DNA of 64,000 nt from Neckera pumila (Eukaryota > Streptophyta > Bryopsida > Hypnales > Neckeraceae). The notes beneath the pieces are model-generated. The model made no database searches and was not told the origin of the DNA. It saw only the letters and a program-made list of their open reading frames with translations. The stretch is from contig OZ018417.1 of the NCBI GenBank assembly GCA_963969595.1, positions 18,292,501-18,356,500 on the forward strand, in the 5' to 3' direction. This document shows, piece after piece, positions 45,898 through 57,313 of this stretch (its first letter is position 1; every line of letters begins with the position of its first letter). Both the position numbers and the translations under genes were made by a program.

Positions 45898-46284
45898 CAA
45901 TAGAGAAAAATTGAATCCTTCGGAGGGTTGCTAGACTGTGACAAACCAAGCTATTAAAAGCTTGGTCTATCACACCAAGCTGACTGCTTTCTGCAGCAAT
46001 CAGCTTTTGCAATTTTTTTTTTTTAATAAATTTTTTAAGATTAAAATAATAATATTAATAATAATAATAATAATATTAATAATAATAATAATATTAATAA
46101 TAATAATAATATTAATAATAATAATAATTTATTTGGAATTTTTGGTTCCTGCAGAATTGCCACTACAGTTTCAGCAGGGCGGAAATAGGAGGAAAACGAA
46201 TTTTTTAGCAAAAAAACAACAAATTTTAGGGTACCGCGGGGGGCGGTGGAGCAGCCTTCCGGAGGTCTGAAATTGCCTCTAATG
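45898..46284 (-). mobile_element. CATTAG-family MITE M4 (387 bp, inverted)
   Basis: The ends are AATAGAGAAAAATTGAATCC and GCCTCTAATG. The hairpin arms are ACCAAGC (45,945-45,951) and GCTTGGT (45,960-45,966). It is in the opposite orientation to M1-M3, as the 'TTCAGCAGGGCGGAAATAGG' segment is the inverse of 'CCTATTTCCGCCCTGGTAAA' in M3. Confidence 0.7.
46045..46130. repeat. AAT microsatellite
   Basis: AATAAT units with regular ATTAAT interruptions lie inside MITE M4. The Leu/Ile-rich frames it creates on both strands are artefacts. Confidence 0.85.
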
Positions 46285-47045
46285 ACTGTAAATATACAAC
46301 ACAAAATAGTAAAATTAAGGTGCCCCACACTAATTTCAAGACAGTTCACATTATATACAAATTCACTGTGCAATTCAAGGCCTAGTTAAGAGAATTGTAT
46401 ATGCCTCCATGTGGACAAGCATCAATCCATGAGGTAATTTATCTGAGATCAAGCAACCTAATTGCACTATTTTGTGAATTGAATGTTGGATATTAGAGTA
46501 AGAGAAGAAAAGACTGAAGGAAGAACCAGAAAAGCATGTTTCATGGCAATGATTTAGTCAAAAGAAGGAAAGAAAAAGAGTACAATCCAAGAGAAGTAAA
46601 GGAGAAAGAGACAAAGAAGACTTTGGATGCCAATGATAGAATAGAAATAGGTACGCAAATGTTCAACTGACATGGACAAACTTTACAACAATTTCCAGAT
46701 GGCCAATTGTCAATAAGACTCAGTTTTCTCAACAGGGATTAGGGAACACCAAATTCCAAATCATTGGGCGTGAAAAAACTCACCAAAATCATGGTCACTG
46801 CAACTACTAAAGTGGAGAAGACATAAGAGTCAAAGGTGCATACCATCGTACTGTGCGAACACCCTATGGTGACCAAGTTCATTGTGTGCACAGATTCAAT
46901 GCAACTGCGACGACAGAAAGCTAAGATTCCACGATCATACTCCGCACATTACTCTACTATTACTTTTTCAAGATAAGAGTCTACAATAGAATACGTGTCA
47001 GATATGATTCCATTTTCCAGGCTATAAGCTTCTCAGCATCGCAAT

Positions 47046-47131
47046 AAGAGAAGGATCAAAGTGTAAATTCAGAAGGAGTCTACCCTTCATTAAGTTGCAA
47101 ATCGTAAGAGAAGGATCAAATTGTAAATTCG
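47046..47131. repeat. Local direct repeat enclosing an inverted copy of ubiquitin codons
   Basis: TAAGAGAAGGATCAAA-TGTAAATTC occurs at 47,046 and 47,106. Between them, 47,067-47,091 is a perfect 25-nt reverse complement of 47,463-47,487 in the last ubiquitin repeat. It lies in the probable 3' UTR or flank of the polyubiquitin gene. Confidence 0.8.
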
Positions 47132-47433
47132 TTTTATCTACAGAATGTGACAAGGTTACATCATGCAAATACACAAATCACTTGACAAACCGATTGACAC
47201 AGAAGGAAAAAACGATAATTCACAGGAATCCACCCGACATTGCAGTGTAATATATTCAAGCATTCATACATGGTGGAAACAGTTGAGATATATGTCACGA
47301 AAGCAGTAGCATGTATTGAATTGTTCTCATAACGCAAATGTTCCACATGCCGGTTATTCTATACAAGAGAGATTTTACAATCTCGATAACTGGTAGCCCT
47401 AGTTACTCTTCCTCTCACATCCCCGATGACAAT

Positions 47434-48822
<1,389 letters not shown>

Positions 48823-48983
48823 TCACCAAAAAATCCTCAAAAAACTCTAGCAACAAGAACGCACACAATCCGTCACGCTCCGCACAGTCGCACACACAAC
48901 AATACCTCTAAAACAAAGAACTCTCTCTCGCGCGCGCCAGAACTGGAAAGGAAAGTAATGGAAGAAGCTGGGAGGCGCTAGGG

Positions 48984-48993
48984 TTCTTATACT
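48984..48993 (-). promoter_or_regulatory. TATA box of polyubiquitin
   Basis: On the minus strand GTATAAGAAC lies about 180 bp before the ATG, with a pyrimidine-rich CTTCTTCCATTACTTTCC start region about 30 bp downstream. The 5' UTR includes a CGCGCGCGAGAGAGAG stretch. No clear 5'-UTR intron is visible, unlike many plant polyubiquitin genes. Confidence 0.6.
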
Positions 48994-48999
48994 GCAAGG

Positions 49000-49470
49000 A
49001 AGGGCAGCAGGGCGGTCTATTTCTGACCAACGAGAGAGACGACCCAACGAATGTCCCCGATGACGTTTTGTCTTGGGTACTTGCGAGAGAACCGGAATGG
49101 AGGGTTTATGGATGAAATAATGAGGATGAATGAGGACGGCGGTCTGTCCGAGTTACGGAGGGAAGTTACGATGCTGTTGCGTGGGCAGCAGCCCAAACGT
49201 GTAGGGATAGAAGTGGAGATTACGACTGGGTGCGATGACGTCGACGGCCAGTAGTAGGCTTGTCCTATTTGGGGACTTCGAGTGTGGCTTCGTACTCCAG
49301 ACGGTGGAGGTTCAGTTGCCACCAGCCCTTTTTTTTTGGTTTTTCGGGAAAAGCCAGACTGGCTACTCTTCTCTTCCCTGCCATTGCCCACATGGCGAGG
49401 CTAGATTCCTTTCAGTAATTCTTGCTGGCGATGGCGTGAGTTTTGGATGCTGTATCTGACAAAAATGGCT
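49000..49470. other. Upstream region of polyubiquitin
   Basis: This is GC-richer with two short overlapping open frames on opposite strands (67 aa at 49,051 plus; 124 aa at 49,391 minus). Neither resembles a family. It is most likely the polyubiquitin promoter. Confidence 0.4.
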
Positions 49471-49823
49471 TGGCAGTGGTGTGGAAAATATCAGCACTTC
49501 CACAAATTGGGATGAAGCGAAAAAGGCGAAACTCCTAAAAGGTAGTCATATATTCTGGCTCCATTTACATTATTTATTTCAAAAATAAGGCGTATTATTT
49601 TAGTGCTTATCTAGGTTTAGGCACTATCTCACAAGACATGTACAAAAAAACTGGCCACTTATGTCAGAATAAATACATCATAGACAATACTTAGAAAATA
49701 GGCATTCATTTATAAATGCTCTCAATGGATACATATGGCCAAGCTAGGGCCCATCCACTCAAGAGGAATTCCTAGAACAAGCAGGGATCTAGGAATTCTG
49801 ACAATACTACCTAAAGACTTTTC

Positions 49824-50379
49824 TCAAAGTCCATAACGATGATGTGCCCCAGCTACCCATTCGGTGTAGGCATTGCCATATGGAAAGGTCTCCAAGGTGA
49901 AGATTTGTTGAGAGTACATTCCCACCACACACTCTAAATGTGTGTCCAAGGAATTTCGTAGCTTATTCTTCAAAAAGGCAAGAGAACTAAAACATCTCTC
50001 ATCTTCAATAGAGCCCAAGACTTGGACAATTGCAACTTGTGCCAATCTGTAATACTCAAGAAATGCCTTTACTCTGAGCACTGTACAAGAATCCAAGTAA
50101 CGCCACAACAAGTAAGAGGATTTGTGTCAAAAAGAGGCTCCATGTGCTTTTTGGCGTTATTGAGCATGGCCAATTTGAATAGCCCTTGTTCAGTCTCCAA
50201 CTTGTTTCTATCCAGTATGGGAGGGACCAGACGCTTTACCTTATCAACTTCTACAAACTTTGACTCGCAGTAGTAGTCCATGAGAACTCGAAGGTGTCTG
50301 GGAAAACAGACCTCTGCTTCAGCCTGCAACCAATACTGTGGATATACTATTCCAAGTGCATCAAGGACAACGTGAGACG
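49824..50379 (-). pseudogene. hAT transposase C-terminal part (hATC dimerisation domain)
   Basis: The frame from 50,379 reads PSHVVLDALGIVYPQYWLQ and so on to VQCSE (about 50,069). An overlapping frame (50,111-49,824) holds LGSIEDERCFSSLAFLKNKL and RNSLDTHLECVVGMYSQQIF, which is the hATC dimerisation region (family pattern ..ERxFS.L..IK..LRN.L...L). The change of frame near 50,080-50,100 is a frameshift or a small intron. The domain lies at the end of the protein, as is usual for hAT transposases. Confidence 0.7.
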
Positions 50380-50384
50380 GGACC
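50380..50384. other. Probable target duplication of the 3.3-kb element
   Basis: GGACC left of the element and GAACC (53,716-53,720) right of it differ at one base. With 5 bp removed the flanking transposase frame is one base out. With 4 bp removed it is in frame (RF-PSHVV). Confidence 0.5.
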
Positions 50385-50659
50385 TGTCGCAACCAGAATT
50401 TTTGGTTTTCCTCTGATTGTCTAAATAATGGAACGGAAACAAGTAATTAGGATCCGTATCCGGTTAGAGGGGCAGAAGGAAACTAGAGATAGGCAATGCT
50501 AATCCAGTAAGGAGAAGATTGTATCTGATCCAGTCAAAATGTTAGTATTCTGGAGCGGAATCACATCCGGATCTCACCTCAGATCAGATTAGGGTTGGAC
50601 CGGATCGATAAAGGACTGGACCGGAAAAGGTCATGATGACTTGCCAGGGGTCCTGGGAC

Positions 50660-50667
50660 TATATAAA
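50660..50667 (+). promoter_or_regulatory. TATA box in the 3.3-kb element
   Basis: TATATAAA precedes a pyrimidine-rich TCACTCCTTTACTTCCC. It lies 365 bp upstream of the first open codon of the gag-like frame. Confidence 0.55.
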
Positions 50668-51024
50668 GGCTGGTCGTCCTCATTTTCACTCCTTTACTTC
50701 CCTCAAGCTCTGGAGTTGACCTTGAGCGCTTTTACGCCTCCGTCTGCGCCAGAGCCGTTGTATATGTGTGCGCTTCCGGCTGGGCAGGTCCGAGAGTGTA
50801 GGAAGAGTAAAGAACGTATGGGGTGCATGTTTTGTGGTACTTTCCGGTTGAGATCGGACGAGAGGAAGTAAGGAACGGGACGTGTGGCTAGGAGAGAGTG
50901 AGGTAGCGATCGGTAAGGGTCCAGCGGTCATTTAGTGTCCATGCCTTAGCTGCGTAAGACCAGACCGGGCGCGCCCAGTTCCTCCTCCGACGTCAAACTC
51001 CGGAAGGTAGTTCCGGTCATTCCT

Positions 51025-52593
51025 ATGGAAGAACCGGCCCGATTCGAGTTCATGGAGGATCTCAACGCCATGGGGGGCCTCGTCTTGATGGATAGACCCT
51101 GGGGGTATCAGGAGGAGCGGATGGTGAGAGAGATTAGGTGTAAGGCGTCGAACGAGTTCGACAACACTCTCCGGGGCCACTCGATCGAATGGGAAGAAGA
51201 GCGGTGGAGGGAAGTTTACCACTTCCGGATGGGAGGTTCCGGTATGGCTGGACGGAAGGACGAGTTCATCCATGATAAGTTTTATGGAGAACCGAGCAAC
51301 AAGGACGGGTATGCGGTTGTGGACTGTAAGAGCGACCGGCACCGAAACCTCCTCCAGTTCCTGGTTCCAATTGTCCACCCGGAGAAGCCGACGCGGGTGA
51401 CGATGACCCTCGGCAATACGATTTTCGATTCCCTGAGCGGGGAACGGAAAGTAAACTGGGCCCGGATCTTTTCCGATCTGGTGTCCCAGCTAGTGATAAG
51501 GATCGGAAAGAGTAGGGCCACTCCTTTGAGTCCCTATCTCTTCCATCTCTACCAGCACAACCAACTCCTCACTCATACGGAGGAGAAGACGTAGAGCATT
51601 CAGGAGTCTATCCTGAAGTATGGAGAATCGGGTTTGGATGATGAGATGGAAGAGCAAACCGGGTCCGAACCCGAGACAGAGGAGGAAGAAGAAGAGGAGC
51701 CGTCCCGGCCGAAGAAGCGGATGAAGACAACGCCTCCTCGCAAGAGAGGAACCCCTCCACCCGCCCGTTCCACACCAGAACAGGGACCGGAGGTGGAGAT
51801 GCCGGATCTCGAGGACCCGACCGACCCGTTCAACCAATTGACGGTAACCTTGTGTGGGATACAAGCGGACTGGGAGGTCAAGACGAGAGCTCTCACCCGT
51901 ATCGGAGAGATGGTGGGTGCATCGGCCAATAGCGAATTGCCGAGTAAGGTGGGCCAATACCTAGCCGATCCGGATGAGAACCGGAGGCAGGAGGCAGAGA
52001 TCCGTCGACTTCAGGAAGAAGTCGACATCCTAAGGGCTGACATGGTAACCCTCAGGGAAGACAAGGCTGCAGTCCGAGAGATGGCAGAGGCAGCTCGGAA
52101 GGTGGCTGAGTCGGTGAAGGACACTCTCGGAGAGTCCGGATCCACCGCAGTCAAGGCGGCATTATTTGAAAAAGGGGTGCATGAGGAGAAGAAGGTATCC
52201 GGTTCCCGGATAGTTCGGATCCTGACTGACTTCACCGATCGGGTGGAAACGTCCTTAGTGGCAGCGAGAGAGGCGGCCAACCGGATGGATGTCAGCAGTC
52301 GAAAGCTGAACGGATCCATGTACTCCCGGGAGATCCACCTCTTCGATATATCGTTACCGGATTCGTTTGCAGCCGGAGGATCGAATCCCAGGGAGCGGAA
52401 GGATCAGACACCCGAGTCAAGGAAGAGTAACGGGAGACCTAGGCTTGGGCAACCGATTCATCTGGATTCTTCGCCAAGGTCAGATCTTCCGGATCCAACT
52501 GCCAGGGAGCGGAGCCGGAACCTTGCTGACATCTTCAGCCAACTGCCGGAGGAACCAAGAAGTCCTATACTGGGTGGAGGAGTTGGAGAGTAG
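51025..52593 (+). pseudogene. Gag-like protein of the 3.3-kb element, one in-frame TAG
   Basis: One frame of 523 codons runs from 51,025 to 52,593, broken only by TAG at 51,592-51,594. The first part (about 189 aa) has MDRPWGYQEERMVREIRC, IEWEEERWREVYHFRM and VPIVHPEKPTRVTMTLGNTI, then SPLSPYLFHLYQ-type text (here TPLSPYLFHLYQ). This is the style of plant retroelement-associated 'putative transposon protein' domains. After the stop the frame continues SIQESILKYG, an acidic stretch, PRKRGTPPP, and a long coiled coil (RRLQEEVDILRADMVTLRED to about AREAANRM). Coiled coils and a basic-acidic linker fit a particle-forming Gag. The TAG may be a mutation or a readthrough site. No zinc knuckle or enzyme domain is seen. 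Domain identity is by style, not by search. Confidence 0.5.
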
Positions 52594-52599
52594 GTAGGT

Positions 52600-53715
52600 A
52601 GTTAGGAGTGTACAGTTTTGTAAAATAGTTAGGACCGAATCGGATGTTGATCCGGTCTGGTCAGGTAGGATCGGACCCGGATGTCTAGCGCGGATTTCCG
52701 AGGGCCTTTTTGCTTTGTAATTAAGTTGTATATAAGTCAGCCCCCGCTTGGGAGCTAGGAGTCTTTTCACCTCATTTTTGTGTACGTCTTCTCTTGGCCT
52801 CTTGTTGCGTGTCTCTCCCGTGTGTGGCAGGGTTGTGTAGTGAGGAGTTAGAAAGGCTCATGCTAGTGCGGGTGTGATTTCTCCCTTTGGCGTCCTTGTT
52901 TTTGATCTTATGTGCAGATGAGCGGGTTGCAAAAGTGTTGGGAGTGGATTCCAATTCCTCAGCAGCTCTAAGGTTTAGGATTCCAGGCGAGACAGCCATT
53001 GTTAGGCTAGGCGGATAGGGAGGGATTCTTTAGTCGTGCTAGAACTCCTGGGTGGGAAATCCGGTTGAGTGTCCGATCTCCTGAGAAATCCCGCTGCCTT
53101 AGTGGGCAAACGGAAGAACTTTAGTTGATGTTGGAATGGACGGGTTTACTTGCAGCCGCCTGGCTTCGTACAGACGGAACTTGGCGCTAAGGTCGTTGTA
53201 GTATGGGAGGATCGTACGGGGGGTCCTTGTGTGACCGGTGATCCGGGGAGTTCTCAGGATTGCTGTGAAGGATCAAACCGGGTCCGGATTAGTGTAGGAA
53301 ATTGGAGAAGGAAGAAGTGGGTCTTCAGCTACTATAATTCACGAAAGGAGCGGCGGGCCTGCCACTCTCAAAAGCAAGGGGCGAACCCTCTGATGGTGAA
53401 ACAGAGGTAAAACTAAACCGGATGGTAGTAAGAGCTGATGTGAGTTGATCAGACCGGATCGGAAAGTGGACCGGATTAGAGAAAGAGAAGAGGGTCTGAT
53501 TGTAGTTCTTGGTGTTGTTGTGTTTCCGGTTGTTGTGTTTCCGGTTGTTGTGTTAAGACCGAAAGAGGAAATATAGGTACTGACTTAGCTTAGAGACCAA
53601 ATAAGGCTATCTACTTCACAAAATCTCGCAGGTTCGATCTTTAGAGTCACTTTGTTATACTTTAAAGTGGTTTTTGGTAGTATAACTGGGAAATTGCTTG
53701 CCCTGTGTTGCGACA
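52600..53715 (+). other. 3' part of the 3.3-kb element
   Basis: This is non-coding, with a second TATA box (TATATAA, 52,729-52,735) and a threefold 15-bp repeat TTGTTGTGTTTCCGG at 53,516-53,556. I see no enzyme-coding region. Confidence 0.5.
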
Positions 53716-53865
53716 GAACCGCAATTCCAACTCCCTCAGTAACTGCCGTTCTGCCCTCATACAGAATATGTCAAAGAAATCCTCTTCAACAATAAAAATA
53801 AATGGAGTGAAAGTTTGGAATGAATTGTGAAAGCAAGTCATGAAGGAGCAATGCCCACATACCAA
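53716..53865 (-). pseudogene. hAT transposase fragment upstream of the inserted element
   Basis: EEDFFDIFCMRAERQLLREL then ELRF runs up to the insertion point at 53,716, and the protein resumes with PSHVVLDALG at 50,379. The two ends meet in the order expected for this transposase type (..LRELE.RFP...DALG.VYPQYWL). Confidence 0.65.
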
Positions 53866-53869
53866 GAAA

Positions 53870-54570
53870 AGACAAAGAATAGCACAACAGTAGTTACGGT
53901 TTATATTGCTTTACGATTTATAGACGAATTCGTCAGAACTCTCCAGGCGAGTACATTTCGGACTTAAATCATATTGCGCCAGATTTTAAATGTTAGTCTC
54001 AGGTTCTGAGCTTAATCTTCATTACTGCATTCTATTTACTCAACCATGTTCAGCACCTGCAATCGGGTGTGCAGAGTTGATGATTGACTGAGGACTTTTC
54101 ATTTATAATGTTTGTAGCACGGCATGCATTTCTTGTTGTGTCTCAAAACAGAAAAAGGCAAGACAACAGAAAGCAAATATGTCTCCTATCTGCACTACAA
54201 CACAGATAAGGAGACAAACAAGAACCTCAAGTGCATGTCATGAAAAACAAATAGGTAAAACGAGGAAGTCTAAAGTGGAAACAAATAAAACTGAAGGAAG
54301 TTCTCCCGCTAAAGTACAAGTCATGACTAATAAGAACAAAAACCCTAATCCAGAGTTCGTCAAACAACTCTGTTGATCATCACAAATCTTACTAGTTGAT
54401 CAAGCAAGAATGATCGATTACATCTCATCAAGCCAATCTCAAATCTCGTCAAGCCAGTCTTAGTTGACCGATTAGATCTCATCGACCTTCAAAAACTTAG
54501 TTGTTTCCTTATCAACAATTAATTGAAGAAAAAAACATTTCTCCAACTCATGTCAAGTGGAGAGACTGCA
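53870..54570. other. No gene seen (inside the hAT element)
   Basis: This is non-coding sequence between transposase exons, probably an intron. It holds repeated 'CTCATCAAGCCA/CTCGTCAAGCCA' text near 54,424-54,455. Confidence 0.4.
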
Positions 54571-54577
54571 TCAAAGT

Positions 54578-55116
54578 CATTAGATGAGATTCGGGGGTCT
54601 TGGAGGGCTTCGAGTTCCCTGGCTGTTTGCTGCGTTCCCAAACTGCGGGAATGCAGCAGCAATAGCTGGCTGACGTGGCACAGCAACTGCCTTGTCATTT
54701 TTTGAAAAAAAAAAAAAAAAAAAAAATTTTGCTTAAAATGCATGAGATGAGATTCGGGGGTCTTGGAGGGCTTTGAATTCCCCTGGTGTCTGCTACGTTC
54801 CCAGACTACGGAATGCAGCAGCAGCAGCTAGTTGACGTGGTCAAGCAACTGCCATGTCCTTTTTTGAAAAAAAAAAAATCTAACACACCCGTACCGGCGT
54901 TCACTGAATCTAGGCAAATTAGGGAACAGGCCTAAAACGGCCCTCCAAGACCTCCAAATATCATCTAATGCATATTTTGGTATAAAGAATTTTTTTTTTT
55001 TTTTTTTTTTTTGAAAAAAAAAATTCTGACACCTCTGTACCGACGTGCACTAAATCTAGGCAGATCAAGGAACGGGCCTGAAATGGTCCTCCAAGACCCC
55101 CAAATATCATCTAATG
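54578..55116. mobile_element. Double-ended CATTAG-type MITE
   Basis: Left ends occur twice: CATTAGATGAGATTCGGGGG (54,578) and CATGAGATGAGATTCGGGGG (54,741). Right ends occur twice: CATCTAATG ends at 54,970 and at 55,116, each after CCTCCAAGACC-CCAAATAT. The arms carry long A and T runs. The structure L1-L2-R1-R2 suggests one copy inserted in another or unequal copying. It lies inside the hAT element. It is non-coding. Confidence 0.7.
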
Positions 55117-55399
55117 GAGTATATATGGGGCATTTTTTTGCCCACTATTGATTCAAATTGCTCCAATTCAAATTATTTTCTTCACCATACAATCAATGGA
55201 TGTGTTCATTTTCAAACTATGACTGCTTTGCTCAACCTGAGACCACAATCTGAATGGAAGACTGCCATGGTCATGAAAACTCAGAGAATTGCCGAATTAT
55301 CTATAATGACACCCACAAAGGAGGACCAACCCCAATACAGTAGCTGCCATGACAAGAAAAAGAAGGTCACAGTGACTCGTACCTGTGCATTCAGTCTTG

Positions 55400-55783
55400 A
55401 TTGTGGAAACTAGCCATACAAACACATCTCTATTGACAGCTGCTGCAAAGTGAATTGCCCAAATCTTCTCGCCATTTGCCACAAAAACAAGCTGGGCCAA
55501 TTCATTGTTCAAGTTCGAAACCCATTGCATGTGAATCTGGGAATGCGAGCAGTCGAGGATGTTTTTGAAGGCCCAGAACTCGTCAGCGGCATATAAGGTC
55601 GTCTTATCGATGTAGAGCGTGTACAATTGGCCTTTTGCGATCTTTAGTGCCGCTACAAAGTCGCAGACATAAACGTCTCACTTCTGAGCAAAAGTTACCA
55701 ACAAATCAACGGTTTCCAAAAGAGGGTATGCCAACATCCCCAGCAATGTGTAAGGATCCAACATGAGTGTCAAGCATTTCTAC
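55400..55783 (-). pseudogene. hAT transposase middle exon with TGA
   Basis: After GTGCGTGTAG (acceptor-like) the frame reads MLDPYTLLGMLAYPLLETVD, then a TGA (55,680-55,678), then DVYVCDFVAALKIA, LYTLYIDKTTLYAADEFWAF and HSQIHMQWVSNLNNE, FVANGEKIWAIHFAAAVNRD. These are the conserved middle of ZNF862-like hAT transposases. The stop sits where the family has Arg (CGA to TGA). Confidence 0.65.
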
Positions 55784-55799
55784 ACGCACAAAACACAAT

Positions 55800-56462
55800 T
55801 TCAAATCAAATCTTTGTCCCGTTTTGTCTGGAGCAAGCTATTGCCATATGCCCTATTCTGGCGTCCTCCCTTTCACTTGAAAAAAAAACAATTACCTGTA
55901 AAGATCACTCAGCAGCCCTTGAAGGTCTTGGAAAACAACATTGGCAGCCAAATATCTCGGCAAGCAGTGAATAACACGGTGCCTCTAAAGTGAACAGAAA
56001 ATTGCTAAGGCAACACCAAAATTCACCCTAAAATTGCACAAATAAAAAAAACAAGTAATAAAAAGAAGGCTGATTGCAACATTTATTTGGCACATACAGA
56101 TTGCAACCAAAAAGGAAATCGTTACTGATCCAAAGCCCACAAATTTGAACAGAATTGGCATTACAAGCCAAAAATCAAAATTGACAACTACACATAAAGA
56201 GACTCACAAACACTGATTGGAAACAATCACTGAAAGTCGCCACCGTAGAAGGAACCAGAAAAGAGCTTTCTCCAAGCAAATTGTAACAAAAACCTACAAA
56301 TTGAAGATACACCCTTGCTGTATTTTAGTGGCGTCAATGGATGTGAACCCAAGAAGGTTTTTCTATGTTCGAAAAACATTGCAATAGAAATGAAGAAATC
56401 CTAGATCGGAATAGCGCTACTGTGGACCAAAAAAAAAATCAAGATAAGTCAATCGCAAAAGT
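55800..56462. other. hAT intron
   Basis: This is non-coding sequence between an AAG|GTATGG donor (about 56,463, minus) and the acceptor near 55,783. Nothing else is seen. Confidence 0.4.
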
Positions 56463-57240
56463 CCATACCTTGGCCGCGTCATTCTTCGTGCAGTTGGCCT
56501 TCATTTTTGCTAGAAGGGTGCGATAGTCAGACAACAATCTTTGTAAGGGCTCCAGTAGCGAGACCCACCTCATGGTGATCTGAAGTAGCGACTTCAGACC
56601 TTTAGTCTCCATCGCTTCGGCTAGCTTTTGGTACTCGGAGAAACGCTTCAGACTTTTGCTAAAATATGCGTGGGTCTTTTGAATCAACTGTTCAACAACA
56701 GTGAAGACAGGTAACGCAGAGAGGGACCTTGCAGCTAGATTGCACCGGTGCGCCATGCAGTGCGCACCTGAGCAGAACGGCGCAAACTTTGTCTGCAACT
56801 GCACTGTGACTCCACTTTGGGCCCCGTAGAAGATACTAACGCTGTCAGCACCAAAACACAATAGCTTCCTCAAAATTTGTTAGGTGGTTAGGTCACCACC
56901 GCTTTCTAATGCCTTCACAATAATTGCAATGAGCTGATCTGCTCCAGAGCCATCTACCAAACGCTGTAGGGAAATAAAGTGAGGAATCCTCACATAATTT
57001 TCCACAACATAAGCATGGATGCAAAGCCAACTTCCGTTGTCTACGGAAGTGACTTCATCATATGTCAGTGCAACAAACTAGGCTGCACTTGTCTTCTTTT
57101 GAATAGCTTGTTTCACTTGTTGATACAAGAATTCAGCCATCTTCCATCCTGACCAATCGCTCCAATGCATTCCTGGCAAGTTAGGCACGTTCAAAAATGC
57201 ATACAAGGACTATCACTCTTTGTACTCTACCATTGGATGG
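56463..57240 (-). pseudogene. hAT transposase core (DUF4371-like) with two stops
   Basis: The minus frame reads MAEFLYQQVKQAIQKKTSAA, a TAG (57,080-57,078), FVALTYDEVTSVDNGSWLCI, HAYVVENYVRIPHFISLQRL, a TAA (56,882-56,880), then LLCFGADSVSIFYGAQSGVT, HCMAHRCNLAARSLSALP and TMRWVSLLEPLQRLLSDYRT. The DEVT, CFGADxxS and HCMAHRxNLA motifs mark this as the catalytic region of a ZNF862/KRBA2-type hAT transposase. The exon probably ends at AAG|GTATGG near 56,463. Confidence 0.7.
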
Positions 57241-57313
57241 CCTGATGAGAGGATCTACTACACTGTGCTCAGCTGAACGATCTTCTTGGACTTGGTTATA
57301 GAAGTGCTAACAT

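Larger units (their letters stand above)
50385..53715 (+). mobile_element. 3.33-kb GC-rich element inserted in the hAT transposase
   Basis: The ends are TGTCGCAAC (50,385-50,393) and GTTGCGACA (53,707-53,715), a perfect 9-bp inverted pair starting TG and ending CA, with a 4-5 bp imperfect target duplication. These features suit an LTR retroelement, but I can find no second copy of either end, i.e. no LTR pair, and no reverse transcriptase, integrase or protease. Composition is clearly GC-richer than the host flank and full of CCGGAT/GGACCGG motifs. Two TATA boxes (50,660; 52,729) and one long gag-like frame are present. It may be a derived non-autonomous retroelement or an unnamed class. Confidence 0.65.

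Noticed and set aside
46041..46373. Leu/Ile-rich 110-codon frames on both strands
   Set aside because: They are translations of the AAT microsatellite inside a MITE.
49051..49254. 67-codon ATG frame upstream of polyubiquitin
   Set aside because: It has no family resemblance, overlaps an equally open antisense frame and sits in the promoter region.
53580..53655. tRNA-like text (TAGCTTAGAG and GGTTCGATC, A/B-box-like)
   Set aside because: The T-stem and acceptor stem do not pair, so no tRNA or clear SINE head is supported.
50385..53715. Ordinary LTR retrotransposon
   Set aside because: The two ends do not repeat each other beyond a 9-bp inverted match and no pol domains are present, so an LTR call is not justified from this copy alone.
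56439..56462. Continuation of the hAT core frame (VWTFAIDLS) to its stop
   Set aside because: It reads through a GTATGG donor and departs from the family pattern, so it is more likely intron.
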